NCBI RefSeq assembly: GCF_902728265.1 | Contig: NZ_CACVBR010000002.1 | Coordinates: 231,165-295,164, forward strand | Length of the DNA: 64,000 nucleotides | DNA from: Chryseobacterium potabilaquae | GTDB lineage: Bacteria > Bacteroidota > Bacteroidia > Flavobacteriales > Weeksellaceae | Direction of reading: 5' to 3' | Shown here: in pieces, positions 1 to 8,133 of the stretch | Layout of the letters: each line of letters starts with the position of its first letter | Position numbering within the stretch: position 1 is the stretch's first letter | The notes under the pieces: generated by a model | Seen by the model: the letters and a program-made list of their open reading frames with translations, nothing else | The model's database searches: none | Told to the model about the DNA's origin: nothing | Program-made: the position numbers and the translations under genes

Positions 1-157
1 TAAAATCTACTCCATTCCAGTCTGATTTTCCGTAATGACGGTCTCTCGTAACCCCTGCTGTAGAATCTACAATAGCTTCTCTTTTTTCTAATAATCGATT
101 AAAAAGTGTGGATTTTCCTACGTTGGGACGCCCAACGATTGCAACAATATTTGACAT
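1..157 (-). CDS. der: GTPase Der (EngA), N-terminal 52 codons only; continues beyond window
   Basis: Reading the minus strand from the ATG at 157 gives an open frame to the window edge. It contains the P-loop motif [18 protein letters not shown] at about residues 9-26 and the switch region with [11 protein letters not shown]. This is the first G domain of the double-GTPase Der, which acts in 50S ribosomal subunit maturation. Only the N terminus is present, so the second G domain and KH-like domain cannot be checked. Era has a similar P loop, but the TRDRHYG stretch and the very short N terminus favour Der. Confidence 0.9.
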   Translation of the reverse strand, partial: MSNIVAIVGRPNVGKSTLFNRLLEKREAIVDSTAGVTRDRHYGKSDWNGVDF

Positions 158-405
158 AAAAAATGTTTAATAATCCTTTCACCTAAGTTCAGGACATGTT
201 ATTAATGGGTATCTCCAACTTTTGGAGCCCAATTTTTTTGCAAAGATAGGATTTTATTATTAAGCGTTAAAAAATTAATAGGTAAGAAAATTTTTCCAGC
301 AAAATAAAAGTATGATTTTCAATCAATAAAGCAAATACAGCACATTTAGCTAAGAAATTGATTTTTATATTTGAAATAAATTCTATAATTTCGCGGCATT
401 AATAA

Positions 406-476
406 AGACTCATGGTGTAGCGGTAACACTACTGATTTTGGTTCAGTCATCTGGGGTTCGAATCCCTGTGAGTCTA
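406..476 (+). tRNA. tRNA-Gln (anticodon TTG)
   Basis: A full cloverleaf can be drawn. The acceptor stem AGACTCA (406-412) pairs with TGAGTCT (469-475). The anticodon stem is ACTGA/TCAGT around a 7-base loop with TTG at 438-440. The T-arm has GGTTCGAATCC. The discriminator base is A476 and CCA is not encoded. A terminator-like hairpin follows at 488-518. Confidence 0.95.
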
Positions 477-487
477 CAGTTTAAATC

Positions 488-523
488 AAGCAATCTTCTG
501 AATATCAGTTGATTGCTTTTTAT
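488..523 (+). terminator. Intrinsic terminator after tRNA-Gln
   Basis: AAGCAATC (488-495) pairs with GATTGCTT (511-518). A small CTGA/TCAG hairpin is nested in the loop and a T-rich tail follows. It lies 11 bases after the tRNA 3' end. Confidence 0.7.
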
Positions 524-610
524 TTTGGTTGTATATTTCCAATCCCTATTCCAGAAAAGGTAACAATATATTTTACACAAAATTGTTCATATTATTATTT
601 TAGAAAGAAT

Positions 611-694
611 CTACAGCAACTTTGTGTGATTGTCCCCCAATCCATTACCATCAGAAAAACTGCCTCCTTCAACTTTATGTATTACTTCTTCCAT
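611..694 (-). other. Possible 27-residue Gly-Gly peptide or remnant of a peptide precursor
   Basis: The minus-strand ATG at 694 opens a 27-codon frame: MEEVIHKVEGG followed by a Gly/Asp/Asn-rich tail SFSDGNGLGDNHTKLL. An in-frame TAG lies directly before the ATG. The EGG resembles the end of a double-glycine leader, and the polar Gly/Asn tail resembles the cores at 51690 and 56236. The leader is too short (11 residues) for a normal precursor. It may be a decayed gene or chance. Confidence 0.25.
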
Positions 695-1264
695 CTATTT
701 CATTTTTATAATTTTTAAACAGTCAAAATTAAATATATTACATGTCCATATATTACTACAAATAGATATATTTATGTTTTACATTGACTTTTTTATGAGC
801 TAGGTATTGAAAGCTTTATTCATAAGAAGCTTTTTATTTTTCAGGACAAAATTCCTCAAATACTTATTAATAGTCTGACATTTTTTCTAATTTTATTAGG
901 GAAATGCATACAAATCATTTCAACAACATTACTACTACTTACTTAAATTATACTTCTTTTTACACCCATTACCCCCATAGAGAGCACTTTAAAGCTTGAC
1001 GTAGGTTTGCAGTATTACTCTTTCTATTCGATATCCAGATATTCGCAGTCACAAATTTACACCCTATATCGAATATAATTTACACTTATAAATAATTACA
1101 TATACGAAATGTTTATTTATAATGTCATTTTAATAATAAATAATAGACATACTACATCTACAAAAAATGAAGATAGGTTTGTTTTTTATAGATGATAAAG
1201 GTATTAAAGTGTAATCCGTTTTCAACAGAGAAATTAACAAGTTTAATGATTTAAAAAGAAAAAT

Positions 1265-2497
1265 ATGTATTGGCAAAAACTTTCAAAAACTACTATACAA
1301 CAAAAGGTATTTGATGAACTTCAAAAAAACATAGACTTTATTACTGAACCTGTTCTCGGTCTACCAGGCAGTTCTGTTGATCAGGAACAATTTCACAATC
1401 CTTCATCTTTAAAAGAGGATGCTTTTCTTTCCGTTTTAATAAATAATCCAAATCACATTGGTTGCCATACCCATAAGAACGGTGAAAGGTATTTCCCGGG
1501 TACAAAACAAATTGAAATAGATCTCATTAAGATTTGTGCTGAAGAAATCTTTGGTGCGGAGGAATCAGATTATGATGGATATGTTACACCTGGAGGAACT
1601 GAGGGAAATATTCAAGCACAATGGATGTATCGCAATTACTTTATGCAGAATGAGAAAGCTAAGCCGGAAGAAATAGGGGTTATATTTTCAGAGGACACTC
1701 ATTATTCGGTATACAAAGCATCTAATCTATTGAATATACATCCTATTACAGTGAAGGTAAATCATGATGATCGGAAAATTTTGTTAGAAGACCTTAAAAA
1801 AAAGTTAGAGGAAGCTCAAGGTAATGGAATACGCTATTTAATTGTTCACCTTTCGATGGGAACAACTATGTTTGGTAGTATAGATTCACCAGAGCCATTA
1901 CTGGAAGTTATTAAACAATATTTTAAACATTACTTTGTCCATGTAGATGCCGCATTTGGAGGATTTGTGTATCCATTTTCTCAAGAAAAAATTGATCTAA
2001 GCTTTAAAAACACAGAGATCAGTTCCATTGCAATTGATGGACATAAAATATTGAGATCCCCTTTTGGTACAGGAGTTTTTTTATGTAGAAAATCATTGAT
2101 AGAACATGTACAGACTCCGGAAGCATCCTATGTATATGGCTCAGATTTCACTCTTTGTGGAAGTCGTTCAGGGGCTAATGCCGTATATATGTGGATGACA
2201 CTTATGACCTATGGTTCTCATGGATGGACTGAGTTAATAAGACAGCTAATAGCTCGTACAGATTATTTATGTAAAGAGTTGGATGAAATTGGGGTTAAAT
2301 ATTATCGACATTCTGATATGAATATTGTGGCAATTGATCATCATGCAATTCCCGAAGACCTTGCTAAAAAGTATTACCTCGTGGCGGATAACTATTCCAA
2401 TCCACAATGGTGGAAGATTGTTGTTATCACTCATGTTACTGATGATATGATTAAAGACTTTTTACTTGAGCTAAAAACAAGCAAAAGCGTGAATTAA
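1265..2497 (+). CDS. PLP-dependent group II amino-acid decarboxylase (histidine/aromatic type)
   Basis: The 410-residue protein has the family hallmarks in order: GYVTPGGTEGN at about 106-115, EDTHYSVYKA with the coenzyme-stacking His146, HVDAAFGG with Asp228 to hold the pyridine nitrogen, and the Schiff-base lysine Lys261 in AIDGHKILRSP. The layout, GGTEGN motif and length match bacterial PLP-dependent histidine decarboxylases and short aromatic amino-acid decarboxylases, all cytoplasmic enzymes removing CO2 from an L-amino acid to give an amine. The substrate cannot be read with confidence; histidine, tryptophan or a modified amino acid are all possible. The next gene, 128 bases downstream on the same strand, resembles tryptophan 2,3-dioxygenase, which suggests a joint pathway acting on an aromatic substrate. 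Confidence 0.85.
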   Translation: MYWQKLSKTTIQQKVFDELQKNIDFITEPVLGLPGSSVDQEQFHNPSSLKEDAFLSVLINNPNHIGCHTHKNGERYFPGTKQIEIDLIKICAEEIFGAEESDYDGYVTPGGTEGNIQAQWMYRNYFMQNEKAKPEEIGVIFSEDTHYSVYKASNLLNIHPITVKVNHDDRKILLEDLKKKLEEAQGNGIRYLIVHLSMGTTMFGSIDSPEPLLEVIKQYFKHYFVHVDAAFGGFVYPFSQEKIDLSFKNTEISSIAIDGHKILRSPFGTGVFLCRKSLIEHVQTPEASYVYGSDFTLCGSRSGANAVYMWMTLMTYGSHGWTELIRQLIARTDYLCKELDEIGVKYYRHSDMNIVAIDHHAIPEDLAKKYYLVADNYSNPQWWKIVVITHVTDDMIKDFLLELKTSKSVN

Positions 2498-2625
2498 ATT
2501 ATGAATACGGGTATTTCAATACTCAATTTCTATAATTTATAATGAGACCTGAGGTCACATTTTATTATATAATAAACCACAAAAATTAAATAGAATCTTT
2601 CACATCTAATAATTATTAAATTGAA

Positions 2626-3696
2626 ATGGAATTAGAATTTAAACTTTTTCAAAAGGAAAAAAAGAAGAATATAGAATCACTTGATCAGGAATTACTTAAT
2701 TTTTGTATAAAATTTAACGAAGATCATCATTTATATTGTTCTGAGAAAGAAGAAGCCTATAGTTTCATGAAAGCGCTCACTAGTTCAGTTTATGGTTTAC
2801 ATAAATTTAAAACTGTAAACTATAATCGATATATTGAAAATAATCTTCTTAATTGGTATTTTTCCAGTACCCATTCTGACGAAGACAATCTTAATAATGG
2901 AATTAATTTATTATACTATTTGTTTTTAAATATTCAAGTAAAGAATAAAGGATTTAATGAAAGAAGAGACTTATTACTTCAAGAGGCATTGAATTTTATT
3001 CTCTCAGAAAATAAAAACTTATTTGAGCTAGAACAAATAAATGAGGTAGATTCAAAAGATTTGAAGTTTTATACACATAATAAAATAAATGCCGTAGTTG
3101 ATTTTTCTTTTTTCCCCATCTCAGATTTTAAGGAAGAGTTTATTTTCATCAGAATTGTTCAGGTAGGAGAGGTTTGTTTTAAATTAATTAATTCAAAAAT
3201 CAAAAAAATTATTAGCGATATTAATAATGATATTTATAATAAGCAGTATTTAAAAGAAATTATTTTCTTAACCGATGTCCTCCATATTAGTGCTAGGATT
3301 TTAAAGACTATGTCTCCTGACCATTTTCTAGAGTTTAGAGCGCTCACCCTAAATGCTAGTGCTATACAGTCTTACATATATCAGGAAATGGATATATTGA
3401 TGTTGGGAATGAATCCTTTAAAAATTCCTTTTTATGAGAAAATTCCTGAATTAAAAAAGTTATGTGAAATATATGATACCACTACAGTGAATTTAAAGAG
3501 TTTAGTGAAGAATGATAAGATTCTAGATGAATCTTTCTGTTCAATGTTGGGTGAATTTAATAAAAAAATGCTAAAATGGAAAGCTATTCATATCGGATTA
3601 GCCATGTCATATATTCCTAAAAAAGCTGAAGGGACAGGGACTAAAGAAGGAATTGACTATTTAAGTAAAGTTTTAAAGGACTCTATTTTTGAGTAA
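2626..3696 (+). CDS. Divergent tryptophan 2,3-dioxygenase-like haem protein
   Basis: This 356-residue protein carries two blocks that fit the tryptophan 2,3-dioxygenase superfamily. One is FLEFRALTLNASAIQSYIYQ, like the family's F-x-x-F-R...ASG-x-QS-x-Q-Y-R block. The other is WKAIHIGLAMSYI followed by AEGTGTKEGIDYL, like the W-x-x-x-H...IG...GTGG-x-x-G-x-x-YL block, where the His (here His322) is the proximal haem ligand. ASAIQS replaces ASGFQS and GTGT replaces GTGG, so it is probably not a standard kynurenine-pathway dioxygenase. The superfamily also holds haem-dependent aromatic oxygenases of natural-product pathways (PrnB, MarE, SfmD). No kynurenine genes are nearby; its neighbour is an amino-acid decarboxylase. 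There is no signal peptide. The assignment rests on motif recognition, so it is a reasoned guess. Confidence 0.65.
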   Translation: MELEFKLFQKEKKKNIESLDQELLNFCIKFNEDHHLYCSEKEEAYSFMKALTSSVYGLHKFKTVNYNRYIENNLLNWYFSSTHSDEDNLNNGINLLYYLFLNIQVKNKGFNERRDLLLQEALNFILSENKNLFELEQINEVDSKDLKFYTHNKINAVVDFSFFPISDFKEEFIFIRIVQVGEVCFKLINSKIKKIISDINNDIYNKQYLKEIIFLTDVLHISARILKTMSPDHFLEFRALTLNASAIQSYIYQEMDILMLGMNPLKIPFYEKIPELKKLCEIYDTTTVNLKSLVKNDKILDESFCSMLGEFNKKMLKWKAIHIGLAMSYIPKKAEGTGTKEGIDYLSKVLKDSIFE

Positions 3697-3845
3697 TCTT
3701 TTTTAAACAAAAACCAGATAAATCTAAACATACTTCTTTTATAATCATTACTACAAATTAGTATTTATGAAACGTGATTAATCCCATAAATAATATGAAA
3801 ATAAAAGAATATACATTTACAATTGATTTTTAATATTCACAACAA

Positions 3846-3881
3846 AAGAGACTATCTAAAATAAATTAAAGATAGTCTCTT
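3846..3881. terminator. Bidirectional hairpin, probable terminator
   Basis: AAGAGACTATCT (3846-3857) pairs perfectly with AGATAGTCTCTT (3870-3881) over 12 bp with a 12-base loop. Read on the minus strand it ends in TCTCTTTTGTT, a better terminator tail than on the plus strand. It resembles the hairpin after deoD (4896-4928). Confidence 0.6.
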
Positions 3882-3887
3882 CTATTA

Positions 3888-3971
3888 CTATGCTATATTA
3901 TTAATAGTAGTAAATACAGAACTGTTGATTGCTGCTTGGTTCGTGGCACTGTTTGTAATTCTTAGAAACAT
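3888..3971 (-). other. 27-codon ORF ending at a terminator, possible gene remnant
   Basis: The ATG at 3971 opens MFLRITNSATNQAAINSSV and ends with FTTINNIA and a TAG at 3888. Six bases later comes a 12-bp hairpin whose minus-strand tail is T-rich. An in-frame TAA lies two codons before the ATG. A stop codon placed right at a terminator suggests the tail of a former gene or a small peptide gene. No family was recognised. Confidence 0.2.
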
Positions 3972-4132
3972 TAACAGTTATAAATAATAATATACCTCAA
4001 TTTTCATCGTCTAAATAACGTTTGCTAAAATTAAAAAATGATCTATTAAATTAATATTAAAAAGCATTCTTTTACAAAGTCAAGATTAGATTTACAATCA
4101 TTTCTTACCTACAAAATCTACTTTATAATTAT

Positions 4133-4140
4133 TATCTTTG
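4133..4140 (+). promoter_or_regulatory. Bacteroidota -7 promoter element of deoD
   Basis: TATCTTTG is a perfect TAnnTTTG -7 element, 20 bases before the deoD ATG. It predicts a leader of about 14 bases. No convincing -33 TTG was found at the expected distance. Confidence 0.55.
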
Positions 4141-4160
4141 CCTCTATTCAAAATAAGATT

Positions 4161-4871
4161 ATGAGTATTCACATCAGTGCACAAAAAGGAGAAATTGCAA
4201 AGGTTTTATTACAACCAGGAGATCCTCTTCGTGCCCAATACATTGCAGAAAATTTTTTAGAAGGAGCTAAGCTAGTAAGCAAAACCCGAGGTATTTTTTA
4301 TTATACAGGTCTTTATCGTGGTAAGGAAATTTCTGTAGGAGCTAGTGGTATGGGGTTTCCAAGTATTGGTATTTATTCTTTTGAGCTTTTCACAGAATAT
4401 GAAGTCGAGACTATTATCAGAATTGGAACTTGTGGAGCATATACTACAGATTTAAAACTTTTTGATATTTTAAATGTTGAAAATGCAGCAAGTGAAAGTA
4501 CCTATGCAAAATATGCGTGGGAAATTGATGGGGATATACTTGCTCATCAGGGGGCTATTTTCAATACCATTAATGAAACTTCTGAAAAGTTATCATTAAA
4601 TGCCAAATCCATCAATGTTCATAGTAGTGATATTTTTTACAGAAAAGATCCAAATATTCCTGCTATTGCAACAAAATACAATTGCCCAGCTGTCGAAATG
4701 GAGGCTTTTGGATTATTTGCTAATGCAAAACATTTAGGAAAAAATGCGGCTACTATACTTACAGTAACTGATATCATCCCTACTCATGAAAAAATTTCTG
4801 CTGACGAAAGAGAAAAAGCGCTCAAACCTATGATAGAGCTAGCTCTCGAAGCAGCTTGGAAAAGTATATAA
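4161..4871 (+). CDS. deoD: Purine-nucleoside phosphorylase, DeoD type
   Basis: The 236-residue protein has the normal length for hexameric DeoD. The N-terminal MSIHISAQKGEIAKVLLQPG with GDPLRA is the phosphate-binding region, and GTCGAY at about 93-98 is the nucleoside phosphorylase signature. EMEAFGLF contacts ribose, and VTDII holds the Asp that protonates purine N7. It splits purine (deoxy)nucleosides with phosphate into base and (deoxy)ribose-1-phosphate in the cytoplasm. It is a single-gene unit: its own -7 element lies 20 bases upstream and a strong terminator follows 24 bases after the stop. Confidence 0.95.
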   Translation: MSIHISAQKGEIAKVLLQPGDPLRAQYIAENFLEGAKLVSKTRGIFYYTGLYRGKEISVGASGMGFPSIGIYSFELFTEYEVETIIRIGTCGAYTTDLKLFDILNVENAASESTYAKYAWEIDGDILAHQGAIFNTINETSEKLSLNAKSINVHSSDIFYRKDPNIPAIATKYNCPAVEMEAFGLFANAKHLGKNAATILTVTDIIPTHEKISADEREKALKPMIELALEAAWKSI

Positions 4872-4895
4872 GCAAAACTGCTCATGACATAATAT

Positions 4896-4928
4896 AAAAG
4901 AGACTGTCTCAAAAGGACAGTCTCTTTT
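4896..4928. terminator. Strong bidirectional intrinsic terminator after deoD
   Basis: AAAAGAGACTGTC (4896-4908) pairs perfectly with GACAGTCTCTTTT (4916-4928), a 13-bp stem with a 7-base loop. A-rich and T-rich flanks allow it to work on both strands. Confidence 0.85.
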
Positions 4929-4990
4929 AATTCCTATACACTCATTTCTTTCATTATAAAAAATTTAAGCTTAATAAATATCAATATTAT

Positions 4991-5002
4991 GCAATCGATT
5001 GC
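4991..5002. promoter_or_regulatory. LacI-type operator palindrome, site 1 (xylB)
   Basis: A perfect 12-bp palindrome, GCAATCGATTGC, with the central CG typical of LacI-family operators. It lies 211 bases before the xylB start. The same word recurs at 6717, 21285 and 40649, and with one mismatch at 20602. Confidence 0.7.
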
Positions 5003-5212
5003 TCAAATTTCATTATTAAACCTCCATTTTGGTTAAAAAAATTCATGCAAATATATCAATGTTAAGGAAAATACAAATACTTAACAGAAGTATAATTGAT
5101 TTAAAATCAATACATTAAACAATAAAAATATTAAAATTTAATATTTTAATAAAATTTTACCACGTATTACATAAAATTATTACATTTAGAGCTTTACAAT
5201 TATTAATAATCC

Positions 5213-6700
5213 ATGAAATTTATAGGATATGATGTAGGAAGTTCATCCATAAAGGCTTCCATTGTCGATAGTCAAGGTAAATTAATTGTTCATGCCAAAT
5301 ATCCGGAACATGAAATGCCTATTCATTCTCCTAAAGTGGGCTGGGCAGAACAAAATCCTGAAGAGTGGTGGCAAAACTTACGTATTCTTACTCAAAAAGT
5401 AATTGCCGAAAGTAAAATTAATAAAAATGAAATTAAGGGAATTGGGATCTCCTATCAAATGCATGGTTTGGTTCTCATTGGGAAAGATAAAAAAGTTCTT
5501 CGCCCTTCTATCATCTGGTGTGATAGCCGCGCAGTTCAAATTGGTAATTGGGCGTTCAATGAAATCGGAGAAGAGGTATGTATGAAAGAGTTACTTAATT
5601 CTCCCGGAAATTTTACGGCTTCAAAATTAAAATGGATAAAAGAAAATGAACCGGAAATCTATGAAAAAATCTGGAAGTTTATGCTACCCGGCGATTTTAT
5701 AGCATTTAAATTAAGTGAGGAACTCACTACGTCTATAACAGGTCTTTCGGAGGCGATTCTTTGGGATTTTGAGAAGAATCAAGTTTCAGAAACGATGCTT
5801 AGTCATTTAGGTATTGATCAATCTCTTGTCTCCAATGTGGTTGAAAATTTTAGCGAACAATGTTATGTTTCCAAGCAAGGCGCAGAAGAAAGTGGTCTTC
5901 CCGAGGGAATTCCTATCTATTATCGTGCAGGTGACCAACCCAATAATGCCTTCTCATTGAATGTTATGAATCCCGGAGAAATTGCGGCTACGGGAGGAAC
6001 TTCGGGAGTTGTATATGGTGTAACTAATCATAGTAGTTCAAAAGAATCTGTAAGGGTGAATAATTTTGCACATATCAATCATACCAAAGAGCAAGTACGA
6101 ATCGGAAAAATGCTATGCTTAAATGGCGCAGGAATTCAGTATAGCTGGCTACGTCATCAGGTAGATCAAAAAAGGCATAGCTATCAGGAACTCAATGATC
6201 TCGCTTCAAAGATCCCCATAGGTTCTGATGGAATTATTGTACTTCCTTTTGGAAATGGAGCAGAAAGAGTATTAAATAATAAAGATATTGGTTCTTCTGT
6301 TTTTAATCTTAATTTTAATCGCCATACAAGTGAACATCTTTTCCGTGCAGGGTTAGAAGGTATTGCCTATTCTTTTGTGTATGGTACTGAAATTTTGATG
6401 GCCGATGGGCTTCAAAAAGGAGTTATAAAAGCCGGAGGTGATAATTTATTCCGTTCTTCCCTATTTACGCAATCCATCGCCACTCTTTTGGATACAGAAA
6501 TAAGAATTATAGATTCTACAGGATCTACAGGTGCTGCAAGAGCCGCAGCCATGGGAGCAGGTGCATTTGAATCTCAAAACGAAATTCTTACAGAAAAAGA
6601 TATTTTAAAAAGCTATTATCCTGACACCCATGGTTATGATCAGTATAAAGAAAGCTATGAATATTGGAAATCTAAATTATTACAGATCATTAATAATTAA
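5213..6700 (+). CDS. xylB: Xylulokinase (FGGY family)
   Basis: This 495-residue FGGY kinase starts with the N-terminal phosphate loop IGYDVGSSSIKASIVD. It carries the substrate block YQMHGLVLI and RPSIIWCDSRA typical of xylulokinases, and the C-terminal ATP-site block GEIAATGGTSGV. It phosphorylates D-xylulose to xylulose-5-phosphate in the cytoplasm, feeding the pentose phosphate pathway. The length is normal. It is followed by xylA 57 bases later with another operator between them, and then by a sugar symporter. The context makes xylulose the likely substrate rather than another FGGY sugar. Confidence 0.93.
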   Translation: MKFIGYDVGSSSIKASIVDSQGKLIVHAKYPEHEMPIHSPKVGWAEQNPEEWWQNLRILTQKVIAESKINKNEIKGIGISYQMHGLVLIGKDKKVLRPSIIWCDSRAVQIGNWAFNEIGEEVCMKELLNSPGNFTASKLKWIKENEPEIYEKIWKFMLPGDFIAFKLSEELTTSITGLSEAILWDFEKNQVSETMLSHLGIDQSLVSNVVENFSEQCYVSKQGAEESGLPEGIPIYYRAGDQPNNAFSLNVMNPGEIAATGGTSGVVYGVTNHSSSKESVRVNNFAHINHTKEQVRIGKMLCLNGAGIQYSWLRHQVDQKRHSYQELNDLASKIPIGSDGIIVLPFGNGAERVLNNKDIGSSVFNLNFNRHTSEHLFRAGLEGIAYSFVYGTEILMADGLQKGVIKAGGDNLFRSSLFTQSIATLLDTEIRIIDSTGSTGAARAAAMGAGAFESQNEILTEKDILKSYYPDTHGYDQYKESYEYWKSKLLQIINN

Positions 6701-6716
6701 AATCATCCACAAGTAT

Positions 6717-6728
6717 GCAATCGATTGC
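6717..6728. promoter_or_regulatory. LacI-type operator palindrome, site 2 (xylA)
   Basis: GCAATCGATTGC, extended here to a perfect 14-bp palindrome TGCAATCGATTGCA. It lies in the xylB-xylA gap, ending 29 bases before the xylA ATG. This suggests separate control of xylA-xylE, or a roadblock for transcripts from xylB. Confidence 0.75.
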
Positions 6729-6757
6729 ATTAAATTCTATACAAAAACATTAAGCAT

Positions 6758-8086
6758 ATGATATTAACCATTGGTAGTAAAGAGTATTTTAAAGGAATTG
6801 AAAAAATCCAATTTGAAGGAAAAGAATCTAATAATCCTTTAGCATTCAAATTTTATGATGAAAGCAAAATAGTTCGTGGAAAAACGATGAAAGAGTATTT
6901 CAAATTTGCAACTGCCTACTGGCACACATTCTGTGCTACAGGAAACGACCCTTTTGGAATCGGCACCCAACATTTTGATTGGTTGACTACTCAGGATGTG
7001 AAATTAAGAGCTACAGAAAAAATGGATGCCGCTTTCGAATTTTTCACTAAACTTGGCACTCCTTACTATTGTTTTCATGATTATGATTTAATTGACGAAG
7101 CAGATCACTTTGCAGAATCCACAAAAAGATTAGAATTCATCACAGATTATGCTAAAGAAAAACAAGCCGCTTCAGGAGTAAAATTACTTTGGGGAACTTC
7201 AAACTGTTTTTCGAATCCTCGATTCATGAATGGAGCAGCCACCAATCCATCTTTTGACGTATTAGCATATGCAGGTGGGCAAGTCAAAAACGCATTGGAT
7301 GCTACTATAAAATTAGATGGAGAGAATTATGTTTTCTGGGGAGGCCGTGAAGGATATATGTCTTTGCTCAATACAAATATGAAACGTGAGCAGGAACATA
7401 TGGCAAAATTCTTACATATGGCTAAAGATTATGCGCGAGCCCAAGGCTTCAAAGGAACATTTTTTATCGAGCCCAAACCCATGGAGCCCACCAAGCATCA
7501 GTATGATTTTGATGCTGCAACGTGTTTAAACTTTCTTCGTCAATATGATTTATTAAATGATTTTAAACTTAATCTTGAAGTTAATCATGCTACACTGGCA
7601 CAGCATACTTTTGAACATGAGCTCCAAGTAGCAGCAGACAACCATGTTCTAGGGAGTATTGATGCCAATCGAGGAGATTATCAAAACGGATGGGATACAG
7701 ATCAGTTTCCTGTCGACCTATATGAATTGACTCAAGCGATGTTAGTGATTATCCAAGCAGGAGGATTACAAGGAGGAGGGGTGAATTTTGATGCTAAAAT
7801 CAGGAGAAATTCAACAGACTTGGAAGATATTTTCATTGCTCATATTAGTGGTATGGACAATTTCGCAAGAGCATTCCTTGCTGCAGATGCCATCTTAGAA
7901 AAATCAAAATATACAGAAATCAGAAGAAATAGATATTCTTCATTTGATTCCGGAAAAGGAAAAAATTTCGAAGAAGGAAAATTATCTCTTATCGATTTAG
8001 CTTATCATGCAGAAGGACTAGGAGAAGTGGGTAGAGAAAGTGGTAAACAAGAATTTCTTGAAAGCATCATCAACCAGTATTTGTAA
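6758..8086 (+). CDS. xylA: D-xylose isomerase
   Basis: At 442 residues this is a class II xylose isomerase of the length usual in Bacteroidota. The catalytic pair sits in [12 protein letters not shown] (His107, Asp110). The metal-ligand blocks [30 protein letters not shown] and [17 protein letters not shown] are all intact. The loop [20 protein letters not shown] supplies the last acidic ligand. It converts D-xylose to D-xylulose in the cytoplasm for the XylB kinase. An operator lies just upstream and the XylE-type symporter follows after 47 bases. Confidence 0.97.
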   Translation: MILTIGSKEYFKGIEKIQFEGKESNNPLAFKFYDESKIVRGKTMKEYFKFATAYWHTFCATGNDPFGIGTQHFDWLTTQDVKLRATEKMDAAFEFFTKLGTPYYCFHDYDLIDEADHFAESTKRLEFITDYAKEKQAASGVKLLWGTSNCFSNPRFMNGAATNPSFDVLAYAGGQVKNALDATIKLDGENYVFWGGREGYMSLLNTNMKREQEHMAKFLHMAKDYARAQGFKGTFFIEPKPMEPTKHQYDFDAATCLNFLRQYDLLNDFKLNLEVNHATLAQHTFEHELQVAADNHVLGSIDANRGDYQNGWDTDQFPVDLYELTQAMLVIIQAGGLQGGGVNFDAKIRRNSTDLEDIFIAHISGMDNFARAFLAADAILEKSKYTEIRRNRYSSFDSGKGKNFEEGKLSLIDLAYHAEGLGEVGRESGKQEFLESIINQYL

Positions 8087-8133
8087 TATTTATATCTCTT
8101 TTTATAACAATCCAACTAAAACTATATGAAATT

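Larger units (their letters stand above)
477..1264. other. Long AT-rich intergenic region
   Basis: Apart from the tRNA terminator and a 27-codon minus-strand ORF with a Gly-Gly (611-694), I see no convincing gene. The longest plus-strand ORF here (509-718) overlaps the terminator and is rich in Phe/Tyr/Ile, as expected from random AT-rich DNA. The promoter of the decarboxylase gene must lie in the distal part, but I could not identify a clear -7/-33 pair. Confidence 0.6.
3697..4160. other. Intergenic region upstream of deoD
   Basis: It contains the hairpin at 3846-3881, a 27-codon minus-strand ORF that ends 6 bases before that hairpin (3888-3971), and a Bacteroidota -7 element for deoD at 4133-4140. 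Nothing else was recognised. Confidence 0.55.
4872..5212. other. Intergenic region upstream of xylB with LacI-type operator
   Basis: It holds the deoD terminator and the palindrome GCAATCGATTGC at 4991-5002. The remaining 210 bases before xylB are AT-rich. TACATTTA at 5181 is an imperfect -7 candidate 32 bases before the ATG. The operator would lie about 180 bases upstream of it. Confidence 0.5.

Noticed and set aside
509..718. 69-codon plus-strand ORF
   Set aside because: It starts inside the tRNA terminator, is very rich in Phe/Tyr/Ile, has no motif, and overlaps low-complexity AT-rich DNA.
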